From assembly GCA_963828075.1 (NCBI GenBank), contig CAWHDH010000017.1, forward strand, positions 682,001 to 746,000: a DNA stretch of 64,000 nucleotides, given 5' to 3'. The notes beneath the pieces were generated by a model. It worked only from the letters and a program-made list of their open reading frames with translations. It searched no databases and was not told where the DNA came from. A program made the translations under genes and the position numbers. This document shows positions 33,768 to 41,557 of this stretch, piece after piece. The DNA is from JACCYI01 sp963828075. Lineage in GTDB: Bacteria; Actinomycetota; Thermoleophilia; Solirubrobacterales; Solirubrobacteraceae. The first letter of the stretch is position 1. Every line of letters begins with the position of its first letter.

Positions 33768-34601
33768 ATGACGATCTGGAACGCCGGCCCCGGCGAGTAC
33801 GAGGACATCCGCTACGAGGTCTCCGACGAGCCCGCGGGCATCGCCAAGATCACCATCGACCGCCCCGAGGTCCGCAACGCCTTCCGGCCGCAGACGATCA
33901 TCGAGATCTCGGACGCGCTGGAGCGCGCGCGGGAGGACACGTCGGTCGGCGTCGTCGTCCTCACCGGCGAGGGGCCGCTGGCGTTCTGCTCGGGCGGCGA
34001 CCAGCGCGTGCGTGGCGACCAGGGGTACGAGACCGAGCCGGGCTCGGGCATGGGGCGCTTCCACGTCACCGACCTGCACGTCCAGATCCGGCGACTGCCC
34101 AAGCCGGTGGTGGCGATGGTGGCCGGCTACGCGGTCGGCGGCGGCCACGTGCTCCACCTCGTCTGCGACCTGACCATCGCGGCCGACAACGCCCGCTTCG
34201 GCCAGACCGGGCCGAAGGTCGGCTCGTTCGACGGCGGCTTCGGCGCCGGCCTGCTCTCCAACCTGGTCGGGCCCAAGAAGGCGAAGGAGATCTGGTTCCT
34301 GTGCCGCCAGTACGACGCCCAGCAGGCGCTCGACATGGGGCTCGTGAACACCGTCGTGCCGCTCGAGCGCCTCGAGGCCGAGACCGTCCAGTGGTGCTCG
34401 GAGATGCTCGCGCTCTCCCCCTTCTCGCTGCGCCTGCTGAAGGCGAGCTTCCACGCCGCCGAGGACGGGCTGTCGGGCATCCAGCAGCTCGCGCACGACG
34501 CCAACCTCCTGTTCTACGCCTCCGAGGAGGCCCGCGAGGGCCGCGAGGCGTACAAGGCGAAGCGCAAGCCGGACTTCTCGCGCTTCCCGAAGCGTCCTTA
34601 G
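33768..34601 (+). CDS. menB: 1,4-Dihydroxy-2-naphthoyl-CoA synthase
   Basis: A 277-residue crotonase-fold enzyme closing o-succinylbenzoyl-CoA to DHNA-CoA. The sequence AFCSGGDQRVRGDQGY (about 67-82), the VAGYAVGGGHVLHLVCDLTIA oxyanion strand and QTGPKVGSFDGGFGAGLL are specific MenB signatures, including the bicarbonate-site Gly region. ATG 33768 is the first codon of the conserved domain. It leads the plus-strand menB-menA-menC block with 2-base gaps. Confidence 0.95.
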   Translation: MTIWNAGPGEYEDIRYEVSDEPAGIAKITIDRPEVRNAFRPQTIIEISDALERAREDTSVGVVVLTGEGPLAFCSGGDQRVRGDQGYETEPGSGMGRFHVTDLHVQIRRLPKPVVAMVAGYAVGGGHVLHLVCDLTIAADNARFGQTGPKVGSFDGGFGAGLLSNLVGPKKAKEIWFLCRQYDAQQALDMGLVNTVVPLERLEAETVQWCSEMLALSPFSLRLLKASFHAAEDGLSGIQQLAHDANLLFYASEEAREGREAYKAKRKPDFSRFPKRP

Positions 34602-34603
34602 CC

Positions 34604-35482
34604 ATGCGCATCTGGCTCATGGCGGCGCGGCCGCGCACCCTTCCGGCCGCCGTCGCGCCTGTCCTCGTGGGCACGGCGCTGGCCGCCACCGAGGACACCT
34701 TCAAGACGCTCACCTTCCTGGCGGCGATGATCGGCGCGCTGTTCATCCAGATCGGGACGAACCTCTCCAACGACTACTCCGACGCCCGCCGCGGCGCCGA
34801 CACCGAGGACCGGCTCGGGCCGGTGCGGGTGACGGCCGGTGGCCTGGTGCCGCCGCGCCAGGTGCTCGTGGCGACCTACGTCTCCTTCGCGCTCGCCGTG
34901 CTCGCCGGCTCCTACCTCATCGCCACCGCCGGGTGGGAGCTGCTCGCGGCGGGCGCCGCCTCGATCCTCGCCGGCGTCCTCTACACCGGCGGCCCGCGAC
35001 CGTACGGCTACGAAGGGCTCGGCGAGGTGTTCGTCTTCATCTTCTTCGGGCTCGTCGCCGTGGCCGGGTCCTACTTCGCGCAGGTCGAGCGGCTCGAATG
35101 GGAGGCGGTCCTGCTGGCGATCCCGGTCGGCCTCCTCGCGTCGGCGATCCTCGTGGTCAACAACGTGCGCGACCTCGAGACCGACCGCCGGGCCCGCAAG
35201 CGGACGCTCGCCGTGCGGCTCGGCCGCGAGCGCGCGCGGGCCCTGTATGTGGCGATGGTCGCCGGGGCGTTCGCGTCCGCGCCGCTGCCCTGGATCCTCG
35301 GCTCGGACTCGCTGGAGGCCTGGCTCTGCCTCGCCCTGCTCGCGGTGCCGCTCGCCGTCCCGATCGTGCGGACGGTCCGCACCCGGACCGACGGCCCGTC
35401 GCTCAACGGCGCACTCGCAGCGACCGGGCAGCTCCAGCTCGCGTTCTGCCTGCTGCTCTCGGCGGGGATCCTCGCCAGCTGA
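34604..35482 (+). CDS. menA: 1,4-Dihydroxy-2-naphthoate polyprenyltransferase
   Basis: A 292-residue UbiA-superfamily membrane prenyltransferase adding the polyprenyl tail to DHNA. The first Asp-rich motif is in QIGTNLSNDYSDARRGAD (about 47-64) and the second in VVNNVRDLETDRRARKRTL (about 183-201), both binding Mg-diphosphate. Eight to nine helices are expected. The ATG at 34604 lies two bases after menB. It supplies the membrane-embedded step of menaquinone synthesis. Confidence 0.93.
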   Translation: MRIWLMAARPRTLPAAVAPVLVGTALAATEDTFKTLTFLAAMIGALFIQIGTNLSNDYSDARRGADTEDRLGPVRVTAGGLVPPRQVLVATYVSFALAVLAGSYLIATAGWELLAAGAASILAGVLYTGGPRPYGYEGLGEVFVFIFFGLVAVAGSYFAQVERLEWEAVLLAIPVGLLASAILVVNNVRDLETDRRARKRTLAVRLGRERARALYVAMVAGAFASAPLPWILGSDSLEAWLCLALLAVPLAVPIVRTVRTRTDGPSLNGALAATGQLQLAFCLLLSAGILAS

Positions 35483-35484
35483 CC

Positions 35485-36531
35485 ATGCGCCTCGCCGTCT
35501 CGCCCCTGCGCCTGTCCCTGCGAACGCCGCTGCGGACGGCATGGGGCGAGCTGGCCGAGCGCGAGCTGCTGATCGTGACGCTCGACGACGGCGACGGGCT
35601 CGTCGGGGTCGGCGAGGCCGCGCCGCTCGAGCCCTACGACGGCGTCGCCATGGCCGCGGTCCGCGCCGCGCTCGATGCCTACGCGCGGGTGCTCGCGGAC
35701 CTCGGCGGTGGCGTCGAGCCTGAGCACGCGCTGGCCGAGTGCCGCGCGGAGCGCGACCTCCCCCAGGCCCTCGCCGGCGTCGACCTGGCGCTCTGGGACC
35801 TCGCCGGCAAGCGCGCCGGCCGGCCCGTCGCCGAGCTGCTCTCGATCGAGGCGGCGCGCTCCATCCCCGTCAACGCGACGATCGGCGCCGAGGACCGCGC
35901 GGGCGCCGCTGCGGCGGCCGCGGCGGCGGCGGCCGCGCAGTTCGACACGGTCAAGGTCAAGGTCGGGCTGGGCGACGACGCCGGCCGGCTCGCGGCGGTG
36001 CGCGCGGCCGTGGGGCCGCAGGTGGCGATCCGGGTCGACGCGAACGGCGCGTGGAGCGTCGACGAGGCCGTCGCCCACCTGCGCGCGCTGGCACCGGTGG
36101 GGATCGAGCTGGCCGAGGAGCCCGTCCATGGGGTCGAGCAGCTGCGGGCGGTGCGCGCGGAGGTCGACGTCCCGATCGCCATGGACGAGACCGCCGCGCA
36201 CGAGGGCGCCGCCGGCAGCGGCGCGGTCGACGCGGTGTGCCTGAAGATCAGCCGCTGCGGCGGCATCACCGGCGTCCTGCGCGACGCCGCCTTCGCCCGC
36301 GCGGCATCCTCGACGGTGTACCTGGCCTCGACGTTCGACGGCCCCGTCGGGATCGCCGCCGGCGTCCACGTGGCGGCGGCGCTCACGGCCGGCGGCTACC
36401 TGCCGGCGCACGGGCTCGCGACGCTCGACGCCTTCGCGGGCGACCCCGTCGGGCCGCGGGCGGTGCGCGGCGCCATCCGGGTGCCGCAGGGGCCGGGGCT
36501 GGGGGTCGCGGCGCCGGACGAGCGCGGTTAG
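35485..36531 (+). CDS. menC: o-Succinylbenzoate synthase-like enolase-superfamily enzyme
   Basis: A 348-residue mandelate racemase/enolase-family protein. The KxK catalytic lysine lies in TVKVKVGLG (about 152-160), metal ligands are in RVDANGAW, ELAEEPV and AMDETAA, and the second lysine in CLKISRCGG. Context in the men cluster, two bases after menA, supports dehydration of SHCHC to o-succinylbenzoate. The related dipeptide epimerases share these motifs, so function rests partly on neighbours. The stop TAG is interlocked with the convergent menH stop (TTAG). Confidence 0.82.
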   Translation: MRLAVSPLRLSLRTPLRTAWGELAERELLIVTLDDGDGLVGVGEAAPLEPYDGVAMAAVRAALDAYARVLADLGGGVEPEHALAECRAERDLPQALAGVDLALWDLAGKRAGRPVAELLSIEAARSIPVNATIGAEDRAGAAAAAAAAAAAQFDTVKVKVGLGDDAGRLAAVRAAVGPQVAIRVDANGAWSVDEAVAHLRALAPVGIELAEEPVHGVEQLRAVRAEVDVPIAMDETAAHEGAAGSGAVDAVCLKISRCGGITGVLRDAAFARAASSTVYLASTFDGPVGIAAGVHVAAALTAGGYLPAHGLATLDAFAGDPVGPRAVRGAIRVPQGPGLGVAAPDERG

Positions 36532-37250
36532 GCCGCCTCGATCGCCGCCGCCACCGCGCCCGGCGCTTCCAGCTGCGCCGCGTGGCCCGCCGCCGGCACG
36601 ACCACCAGGCGCGGCTGCGCCAGCCGCTCGGCCATCCGCTCCGCGATCGCGCGGAACTTCGCGTCGCGCTCGCCGGCGACGAGCGTCACCGGGATCGCCA
36701 GCTCCTCCAGGCGGTCCCACAAGGGCTCCATCGTGCCGGTCCCGAGGCCGCGGAGCGCCGCCGCCAGGCCGGCGGCGGTGTTTCGCATCCGGTCGGCGCG
36801 GGCGGCGGCGGCGACGTCGCGCGGCTGGCCCGCCCACAGCGGCAGGGCGCCCCACTCGTCGGCGAAGCGCTCGAGCCCGATGCGCTCGATGCGGTCGGCG
36901 AGCGCATCGTCGGCGGCGCGCCGCTCGGTCCGCTCGGCGGGGTCGGCCAGCCCCGGGCTCGCCCCGACGAGGACCAGCCGCGCCACCCGGCCGGGGCGCG
37001 CGAGCGCGTAGTGCAGCGCGATGCGGCCGCCCATCGAGTATCCGCTGAGGACGGCGCCGTCGGCGACAACCGCGTCGAGGTCGCGGGCGATCGTGTCGAA
37101 GGAGACTGGCCGGCGGTCGGTGGCGGTACCGTGCCCACGGAGGTCGGGCGCCGCGTGGCGGTACCGTTCTGCGCCCACCCGCTGCCGCACCGGGTCCCAG
37201 CTGCGCCCGGTCTGGGTGAAGCCGTGGAGCAGGACGAGCGCGGCGGTCAT
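36528..37250 (-). CDS. menH: SHCHC synthase-like alpha/beta hydrolase
   Basis: A 240-residue alpha/beta hydrolase. The N-terminal LVLLHGFTQTGRSWDPV holds the oxyanion strand, the nucleophile elbow is SGYSMGGRIALHYAL (Ser near 82) and the histidine is in PAAGHAAQLE near the C-terminus. MenH removes pyruvate from the MenD product; the position between menC and menD supports this. The ATG at 37250 starts 11 bases from the menD ATG on the other strand, so both promoters must lie inside the neighbouring coding sequences or overlap. Confidence 0.88.
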   Translation of the reverse strand: MTAALVLLHGFTQTGRSWDPVRQRVGAERYRHAAPDLRGHGTATDRRPVSFDTIARDLDAVVADGAVLSGYSMGGRIALHYALARPGRVARLVLVGASPGLADPAERTERRAADDALADRIERIGLERFADEWGALPLWAGQPRDVAAAARADRMRNTAAGLAAALRGLGTGTMEPLWDRLEELAIPVTLVAGERDAKFRAIAERMAERLAQPRLVVVPAAGHAAQLEAPGAVAAAIEAA

Positions 37251-37261
37251 CGCCCGACACC

Positions 37262-39001
37262 ATGACACCCCGCGCCGCCGCTTCGGACACCTACCTCGGC
37301 CTGCGCGCGTTCGTCGACGAGCTCGCCCGCTGCGGCCTGCGGGAGGTCTGCACCTCGCCCGGTTCGCGCTCCACGCCGCTCGTCCTCTCCCTGGTCGCCG
37401 ACGAGCGCCTCCGCGCGACCTCGCACATCGACGAGCGTTCGGGATCGTTCTTCGCGCTCGGACTCGCCAAGGCGTCCGGGCGTCCGGTCGCCCTCGCCTG
37501 CACGTCGGGGACGGCGGCGGCCAACTACGCCCCCGCCGTGATCGAGGCCCACGAGGCGCGCGTGCCGCTGATCGTCCTCACCGCCGACCGGCCGCCCGAG
37601 CTGCGCGACGTCGGCGCCGGGCAGACCATCGACCAGCTCAAGCTCTACGGGAGCGCCGCGAAGTGGTTCGTCGACGTCGACGACCACGCGGCGACGCCCG
37701 AGCGCCTGCGCTGGCTGCGCCAGCTCGCGTGCCGGGCGTACTGGACCGCGCAGGACGGCCGGCCGGGGCCGGTCCACCTGAACTTCGCGCTGCGCGAGCC
37801 GCTGGTGCTCGACGCGCCGCTCCCCGCCGAGGACCCGGTGCCGGGGCGTGCCGGGGGCCGCCCGTGGGTGACCCGGCCGCGGCTGGTCGCGCCCCCGGCG
37901 CCGGCGCTGCTCGACGCGCTCGAGCACGAGCTGCGCGAGCGCCCGCGCGCGGTGCTCGTCGCGGGCCGGGCCGAGCGCGACCCGGGCCTCGGCGCCGCGC
38001 TCGCCGATTTCGCGGCCCGCGCGGGCATCCCGCTGCTCGCCGAGCCGCTCTCCGGCGCCCGGCGCGGCGCCGCCGCGCTCGCCCACTACGACGCGCTGCT
38101 GCGCGACCCCGGCTTCGCCGCCGCCCACGCCCCCGACCTGGTGCTGCGGGTCGGCGACCTGCCGACCTCCAAGCCGCTGCGCCAGTGGCTGGCCGGGCTC
38201 GGCGACGCGCTCCAGCTCTCGTTCGACCCGGAGTCGGCGTGGCAGGATCCGGCCGCCATGTTGGGGACCGTTCTGAGCGCCGACCCGCGGACGGCGCTCG
38301 ACGCACTGGCCGGGCGCCTGCCGGCGCAGCCGGCGGACCCGTCGTGGCTCGACGGCTGGCGGCGCGCCGACGGCGCGGCGGCGGCGGGGATCGCGGAGGT
38401 GCTCGGCGGCGGCGGGCTCTCCGAACCGCGGGTCGCCGCCGAGCTCGGCGTCCGCCTGCCCGCCGGTGCGACGCTCGTGGTGGCCTCCTCGATGCCGGTC
38501 CGCGACGTCGAGACCTTCTTCCCGTCGCGGCCCGACCCCCCGCGCGTGCTGTCGAACCGCGGCGCGAACGGGATCGACGGGACGGCCTCGACCGCGCTCG
38601 GCGTCGCCGCGGCGACCGAGGGCCCGGTCGTGCTGCTCACCGGCGACGTCGCGCTGCTGCACGACCTCGGCGGCCTGCTCGCCGTCCGGCGGCTCGGGAG
38701 CCGGCTGACGATCGTGCTGCTCGACAACGACGGCGGCGGGATCTTCCACTTCCTGCCGGTCGGCGGCGCCGGTGCGGCGTTCGAGGAGCACGTGGCGACC
38801 CCCCATGGCGTGCCCTTCGACATCGCCGCGAAGCTGTTCGGCTGCGCCCACGAGCACGTCGAGACCGTCGAGGCGTTCCGCGACGCGCTCACCTGGGCGA
38901 TGGGCTCCGACGGCAGCACGCTGATCGAGGTCCGCACGGACCGCGAGGCCAACGTCGTGCTGCACCGACAGGTCTGGGCGGCCGTCGCGGAGCGGCTCTA
39001 A
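37262..39001 (+). CDS. menD: SEPHCHC synthase (menaquinone)
   Basis: A 579-residue thiamine-diphosphate enzyme joining isochorismate and 2-oxoglutarate. The N-terminal domain has CTSPGSRSTPLVLSL (about 30-44) and the conserved Glu near IDERSGSFFALG; the ThDP domain has TGDVALLHDLGGLLA, the GDGx25-NDN-type motif with LLDNDGGGIFHFLP. Length is typical for MenD. The ATG at 37262 is very close to the divergent menH start. Its TAA stop is interlocked with the menF stop (CTAA). Confidence 0.95.
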   Translation: MTPRAAASDTYLGLRAFVDELARCGLREVCTSPGSRSTPLVLSLVADERLRATSHIDERSGSFFALGLAKASGRPVALACTSGTAAANYAPAVIEAHEARVPLIVLTADRPPELRDVGAGQTIDQLKLYGSAAKWFVDVDDHAATPERLRWLRQLACRAYWTAQDGRPGPVHLNFALREPLVLDAPLPAEDPVPGRAGGRPWVTRPRLVAPPAPALLDALEHELRERPRAVLVAGRAERDPGLGAALADFAARAGIPLLAEPLSGARRGAAALAHYDALLRDPGFAAAHAPDLVLRVGDLPTSKPLRQWLAGLGDALQLSFDPESAWQDPAAMLGTVLSADPRTALDALAGRLPAQPADPSWLDGWRRADGAAAAGIAEVLGGGGLSEPRVAAELGVRLPAGATLVVASSMPVRDVETFFPSRPDPPRVLSNRGANGIDGTASTALGVAAATEGPVVLLTGDVALLHDLGGLLAVRRLGSRLTIVLLDNDGGGIFHFLPVGGAGAAFEEHVATPHGVPFDIAAKLFGCAHEHVETVEAFRDALTWAMGSDGSTLIEVRTDREANVVLHRQVWAAVAERL

Positions 39002-40437
39002 CCCGACAGGACCGGCAGCAGCGCGCCGAGCTTGACCTCGGTCTCGGCCAGCTCGGCGGCGGGGTCGGAGTCGCGCACCACGCCTACGCCCGCGTACAGC
39101 CGCGCCTCGCGGCCGCGGACCAGGCCGCAGCGCAGCGCGACGCAGAACTCGCCGTCCTCGTTGGCGTCGGTCCACCCCACCGGCCCTGCGTACCACCCGC
39201 GGTCCAGGCCCTCGAGCGCCGGGATGGCCGGCGCGGCGGCGGCGTGCGGCTCGCCGCCGACGGCGGGCGTCGGGTGCAGCAGCCCGGCGAGCTCGACCGC
39301 CGAGACCGGCGAGCGCAGCTGCGCGCGGATCGGCGTCGCGAGGTGCTGGATGTTCGCGACGCGCACGATCTGCGGCTCGTCGGGAGCGGCGACCCAGACG
39401 GCGTGCGGGCGCAGCGCACGCGAGATCCGCCGCGCGACGATGGCCTGCTCCTCGCGGTCCTTCTCCGAGCGCAGCAGCTGCTCGCCGAGGTGGGCGTCGA
39501 CGCCGGGGTCCGCCGAGCGGCGGGTCGAGCCGGCGAGGGCGACCGTCTGGGCGCGCGATCCCTCGCGCCGCACGAGCAGCTCGGGCGAGGCGGCGATGAA
39601 CGCGGCTTCGCCGATACCGGCGCAGAAGACGTAGCAGGAGGTGAACGCCGCGCGCAGCACGCCGAAGACCGCGGCCACGTCGTGGTCGGCCGGCGCGTGG
39701 ACGGCGACCTCGCGGGCGAGCACGATCTTCTCGAAGTCGCCGGCGTGGATCCGCTCGACCGCGCGGGCGACGGCGGCCTCGTAGTGCTCCGGCGGCGCCG
39801 CGGAGGCGATCCGCCACTGGCCGGTCGGCGCCGGGTCCAGCAGGGGCAGCGCAGGTTGACGCAGCTCGGCGAGGCGGTGTTCGATCCGCGCGAGCAGCTG
39901 CTCGGGGACGTCGTCCGGCGTCGCGAGGGCCGCCACGGTCAGCCGCACGTCGCCGTCGCGGCGCGCGAGCGCGACCTCGGGGACGATCAGCGCGCCGGCG
40001 TCGAAGCCGCTCCAGTGCGGGGCGGCGCCGCCGTCGGGCGCGAACGCGAAGCCGCCGGTGGCCACCAGCCCGGCGCCCGCCGGGCCGTCGGGGCTGTCGG
40101 CGATGGCGCGGCCGGCGAGGTCGCGCCACGCGGCGGCCGCGCGCCCGAAGCGGCCGGGGCCGCCCGCCTCGATCCGGCGCAGCTCGCCGAGCGTGGCCAG
40201 CGCCGCGCCGTCGCGGTCGGGCTGCTCGAAGCAGAACCACGGCTCGCCGGCGCGGCGCGAGGCGAACGCCACCGCGCTCGGATCCAGATGCGCCGCGGGC
40301 CGGGTGATCCCGACCAGGACCTCGCCCTCGCCGTGCCGGGCACGGCGGACGCCGCTCTCCAGGCGCGCGAGCAGGATCGCGCGCGAGTGCTCGTCGAGCG
40401 CGACGAGCGGGGCGCGAGAGCGGACGTCGACGGCCAC
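38998..40437 (-). CDS. menF: Isochorismate synthase
   Basis: A 479-residue chorismate-binding enzyme, entry point of menaquinone synthesis from chorismate. The C-terminal half carries the family motifs FEKIVLAREVAV, PELLVRREGSRAQTVALAGSTRR (catalytic region), LHPTPAVGGEP and EGLDRGWYAGPVGW. The N-terminal part is less conserved, as usual. The start is GTG at 40437 with a TACCGT box nine bases upstream. It converges with menD by four shared bases. Salicylate or PABA synthases share the fold but context favours MenF. Confidence 0.9.
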   Translation of the reverse strand: MAVDVRSRAPLVALDEHSRAILLARLESGVRRARHGEGEVLVGITRPAAHLDPSAVAFASRRAGEPWFCFEQPDRDGAALATLGELRRIEAGGPGRFGRAAAAWRDLAGRAIADSPDGPAGAGLVATGGFAFAPDGGAAPHWSGFDAGALIVPEVALARRDGDVRLTVAALATPDDVPEQLLARIEHRLAELRQPALPLLDPAPTGQWRIASAAPPEHYEAAVARAVERIHAGDFEKIVLAREVAVHAPADHDVAAVFGVLRAAFTSCYVFCAGIGEAAFIAASPELLVRREGSRAQTVALAGSTRRSADPGVDAHLGEQLLRSEKDREEQAIVARRISRALRPHAVWVAAPDEPQIVRVANIQHLATPIRAQLRSPVSAVELAGLLHPTPAVGGEPHAAAAPAIPALEGLDRGWYAGPVGWTDANEDGEFCVALRCGLVRGREARLYAGVGVVRDSDPAAELAETEVKLGALLPVLSG

Positions 40438-40446
40438 GGCTCCTAC

Positions 40447-40452
40447 ACGGTA
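40447..40452 (-). promoter_or_regulatory. Candidate -10 box (TACCGT) of menF
   Basis: TACCGT on the minus strand is nine bases before the GTG at 40437. Confidence 0.35.
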
Positions 40453-40485
40453 GGACCCGGAGAGCTTCCGCGCTGTGAGGGTGGA

Positions 40486-40491
40486 TACGGT
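40486..40491 (+). promoter_or_regulatory. Candidate -10 box (TACGGT) of the 40501 gene
   Basis: TACGGT lies nine bases before ATG 40501 on the plus strand, within the 63-base divergent gap to menF. Confidence 0.35.
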
Positions 40492-40500
40492 CGACGCGTC

Positions 40501-40977
40501 ATGAATCTCGTACCCGCCGTGCTCGAGCGCTCGATCCTGGCCGGGCTGCTGCTGCTTCCGGTGGCCGGGGTGCTCGGGTTCGTGGCGCTCGAGGGCGACG
40601 CCGGCCTGCTCACCTCAGGGATCGTGCTGGCCGCGGCGGTGATCTACGCGGCGGTCGTCTGGGTGGCCGGAGCGCGGCGCGAGCTGCCCGCCCAGCTGGC
40701 CGATCCGAAGCCCGCGCCCACCGACGCCCGCGTCGAATCCCTCGCCCGCACCGCCGGGCGCGCCGGGCTCAAGGCGCTCGCGCTATTCGCCCTGGCCGCG
40801 GTGACCAGCGTCGTGGGCCTGCTCGTCATCGGGCTGGCGGTCGCCGGCGGCCTCGGCCTGGTCGCCGCCCTCACGGCGGTCCGCCTCCGGGCCTGGGAGG
40901 CCCGCAACCAGGGTCGCCTGGTGCGCGAGCCGAGCGAGCGCCCGTGGGAGCCCGCCCGGCCGCTGCGGGTCTTCTAG
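40501..40977 (+). CDS. Uncharacterised membrane protein (three helices)
   Basis: I do not recognise this 158-residue protein. It has hydrophobic segments at about 11-31 (LERSILAGLLLLPVAGVLGF), 40-58 (GIVLAAAVIYAAVVWVAGA) and 95-125 (ALALFALAAVTSVVGLLVIG and on), a charged loop between the second and third, and a basic C-terminal tail. It is divergent from menF and converges with ilvN across a 13-base gap. Part of the sequence GCGGGTCTTCTAG is repeated at its stop codon (two copies, 40966-40993), so ilvN's stop also lies in this duplicated motif. Confidence 0.6.
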   Translation: MNLVPAVLERSILAGLLLLPVAGVLGFVALEGDAGLLTSGIVLAAAVIYAAVVWVAGARRELPAQLADPKPAPTDARVESLARTAGRAGLKALALFALAAVTSVVGLLVIGLAVAGGLGLVAALTAVRLRAWEARNQGRLVREPSERPWEPARPLRVF

Positions 40978-40990
40978 CGCTGCGGGTCTT

Positions 40991-41557
40991 CTAGGTCTCG
41001 CCGCGCCCGCGCGAGATGGCGATCTCGCCGGTGCGCGCCATCTCGACGAGGCCGAAGGGGCGGATCATCCGCTCGAACGCCTCGATCTTCTCCGCCGTTC
41101 CCGCGATCTCGACGATCACCGAGCGGCGGGTGACGTCGATCACCTTGCCGCGGAAGATGTCGGCGATCTGCAGGATCTCCGACCGCGCGGCGCCGTCGGC
41201 GGCGATCTTGAACATCGCCAGCTCCCGCGAGACGGTCTCGGACGGGTCGAGGTCGCGGATCTTCAGGACGTTGACCAGCTTGTGCAGCTGCTTGGTCACC
41301 TGGTCGATCGGGTGCGCCGCTCCGTCGAGGGTCAGGGTGATCCGCGAGAACGCCTCGTCGTCGGTCGGCCCGACGACGAGCGTGTCGATGTTGAAGCCCC
41401 GCCTTGCGAACAGGCCCGAGATCCGGGTCAGGACACCGGGCTTGTTCTCCACGAGGATCGAGACGATGTGCTTTCGCCCCGAGCGCATCGAGACGGACGC
41501 CTCGAGCTCCTCCAGGCTCAGCATCTCCTTGGTGCCGGGCTCGCCCATCACCGTCAC
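40991..41557 (-). CDS. ilvN: Acetolactate synthase small (regulatory) subunit
   Basis: A 188-residue regulatory subunit of acetohydroxyacid synthase. Its N-terminal ACT domain reads HIVSILVENKPGVLTRISGLFARRGFNIDTL (about 30-60), which binds valine, and the C-terminal half has SREL...KIAADGAARSEILQIADIFRGKVIDV. The start GTG 41557 overlaps the ilvB stop as GTGA; the ATG three codons later is the alternative. It controls IlvB activity by feedback. Confidence 0.93.
   Translation of the reverse strand: MTVMGEPGTKEMLSLEELEASVSMRSGRKHIVSILVENKPGVLTRISGLFARRGFNIDTLVVGPTDDEAFSRITLTLDGAAHPIDQVTKQLHKLVNVLKIRDLDPSETVSRELAMFKIAADGAARSEILQIADIFRGKVIDVTRRSVIVEIAGTAEKIEAFERMIRPFGLVEMARTGEIAISRGRGET

Noticed and set aside
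37021..40977. Long plus-strand frame across menD, menF and the membrane protein gene
   Set aside because: Only its last 158 codons (40501-40977) look like a protein. The rest is antisense to menF and out of frame in menD.
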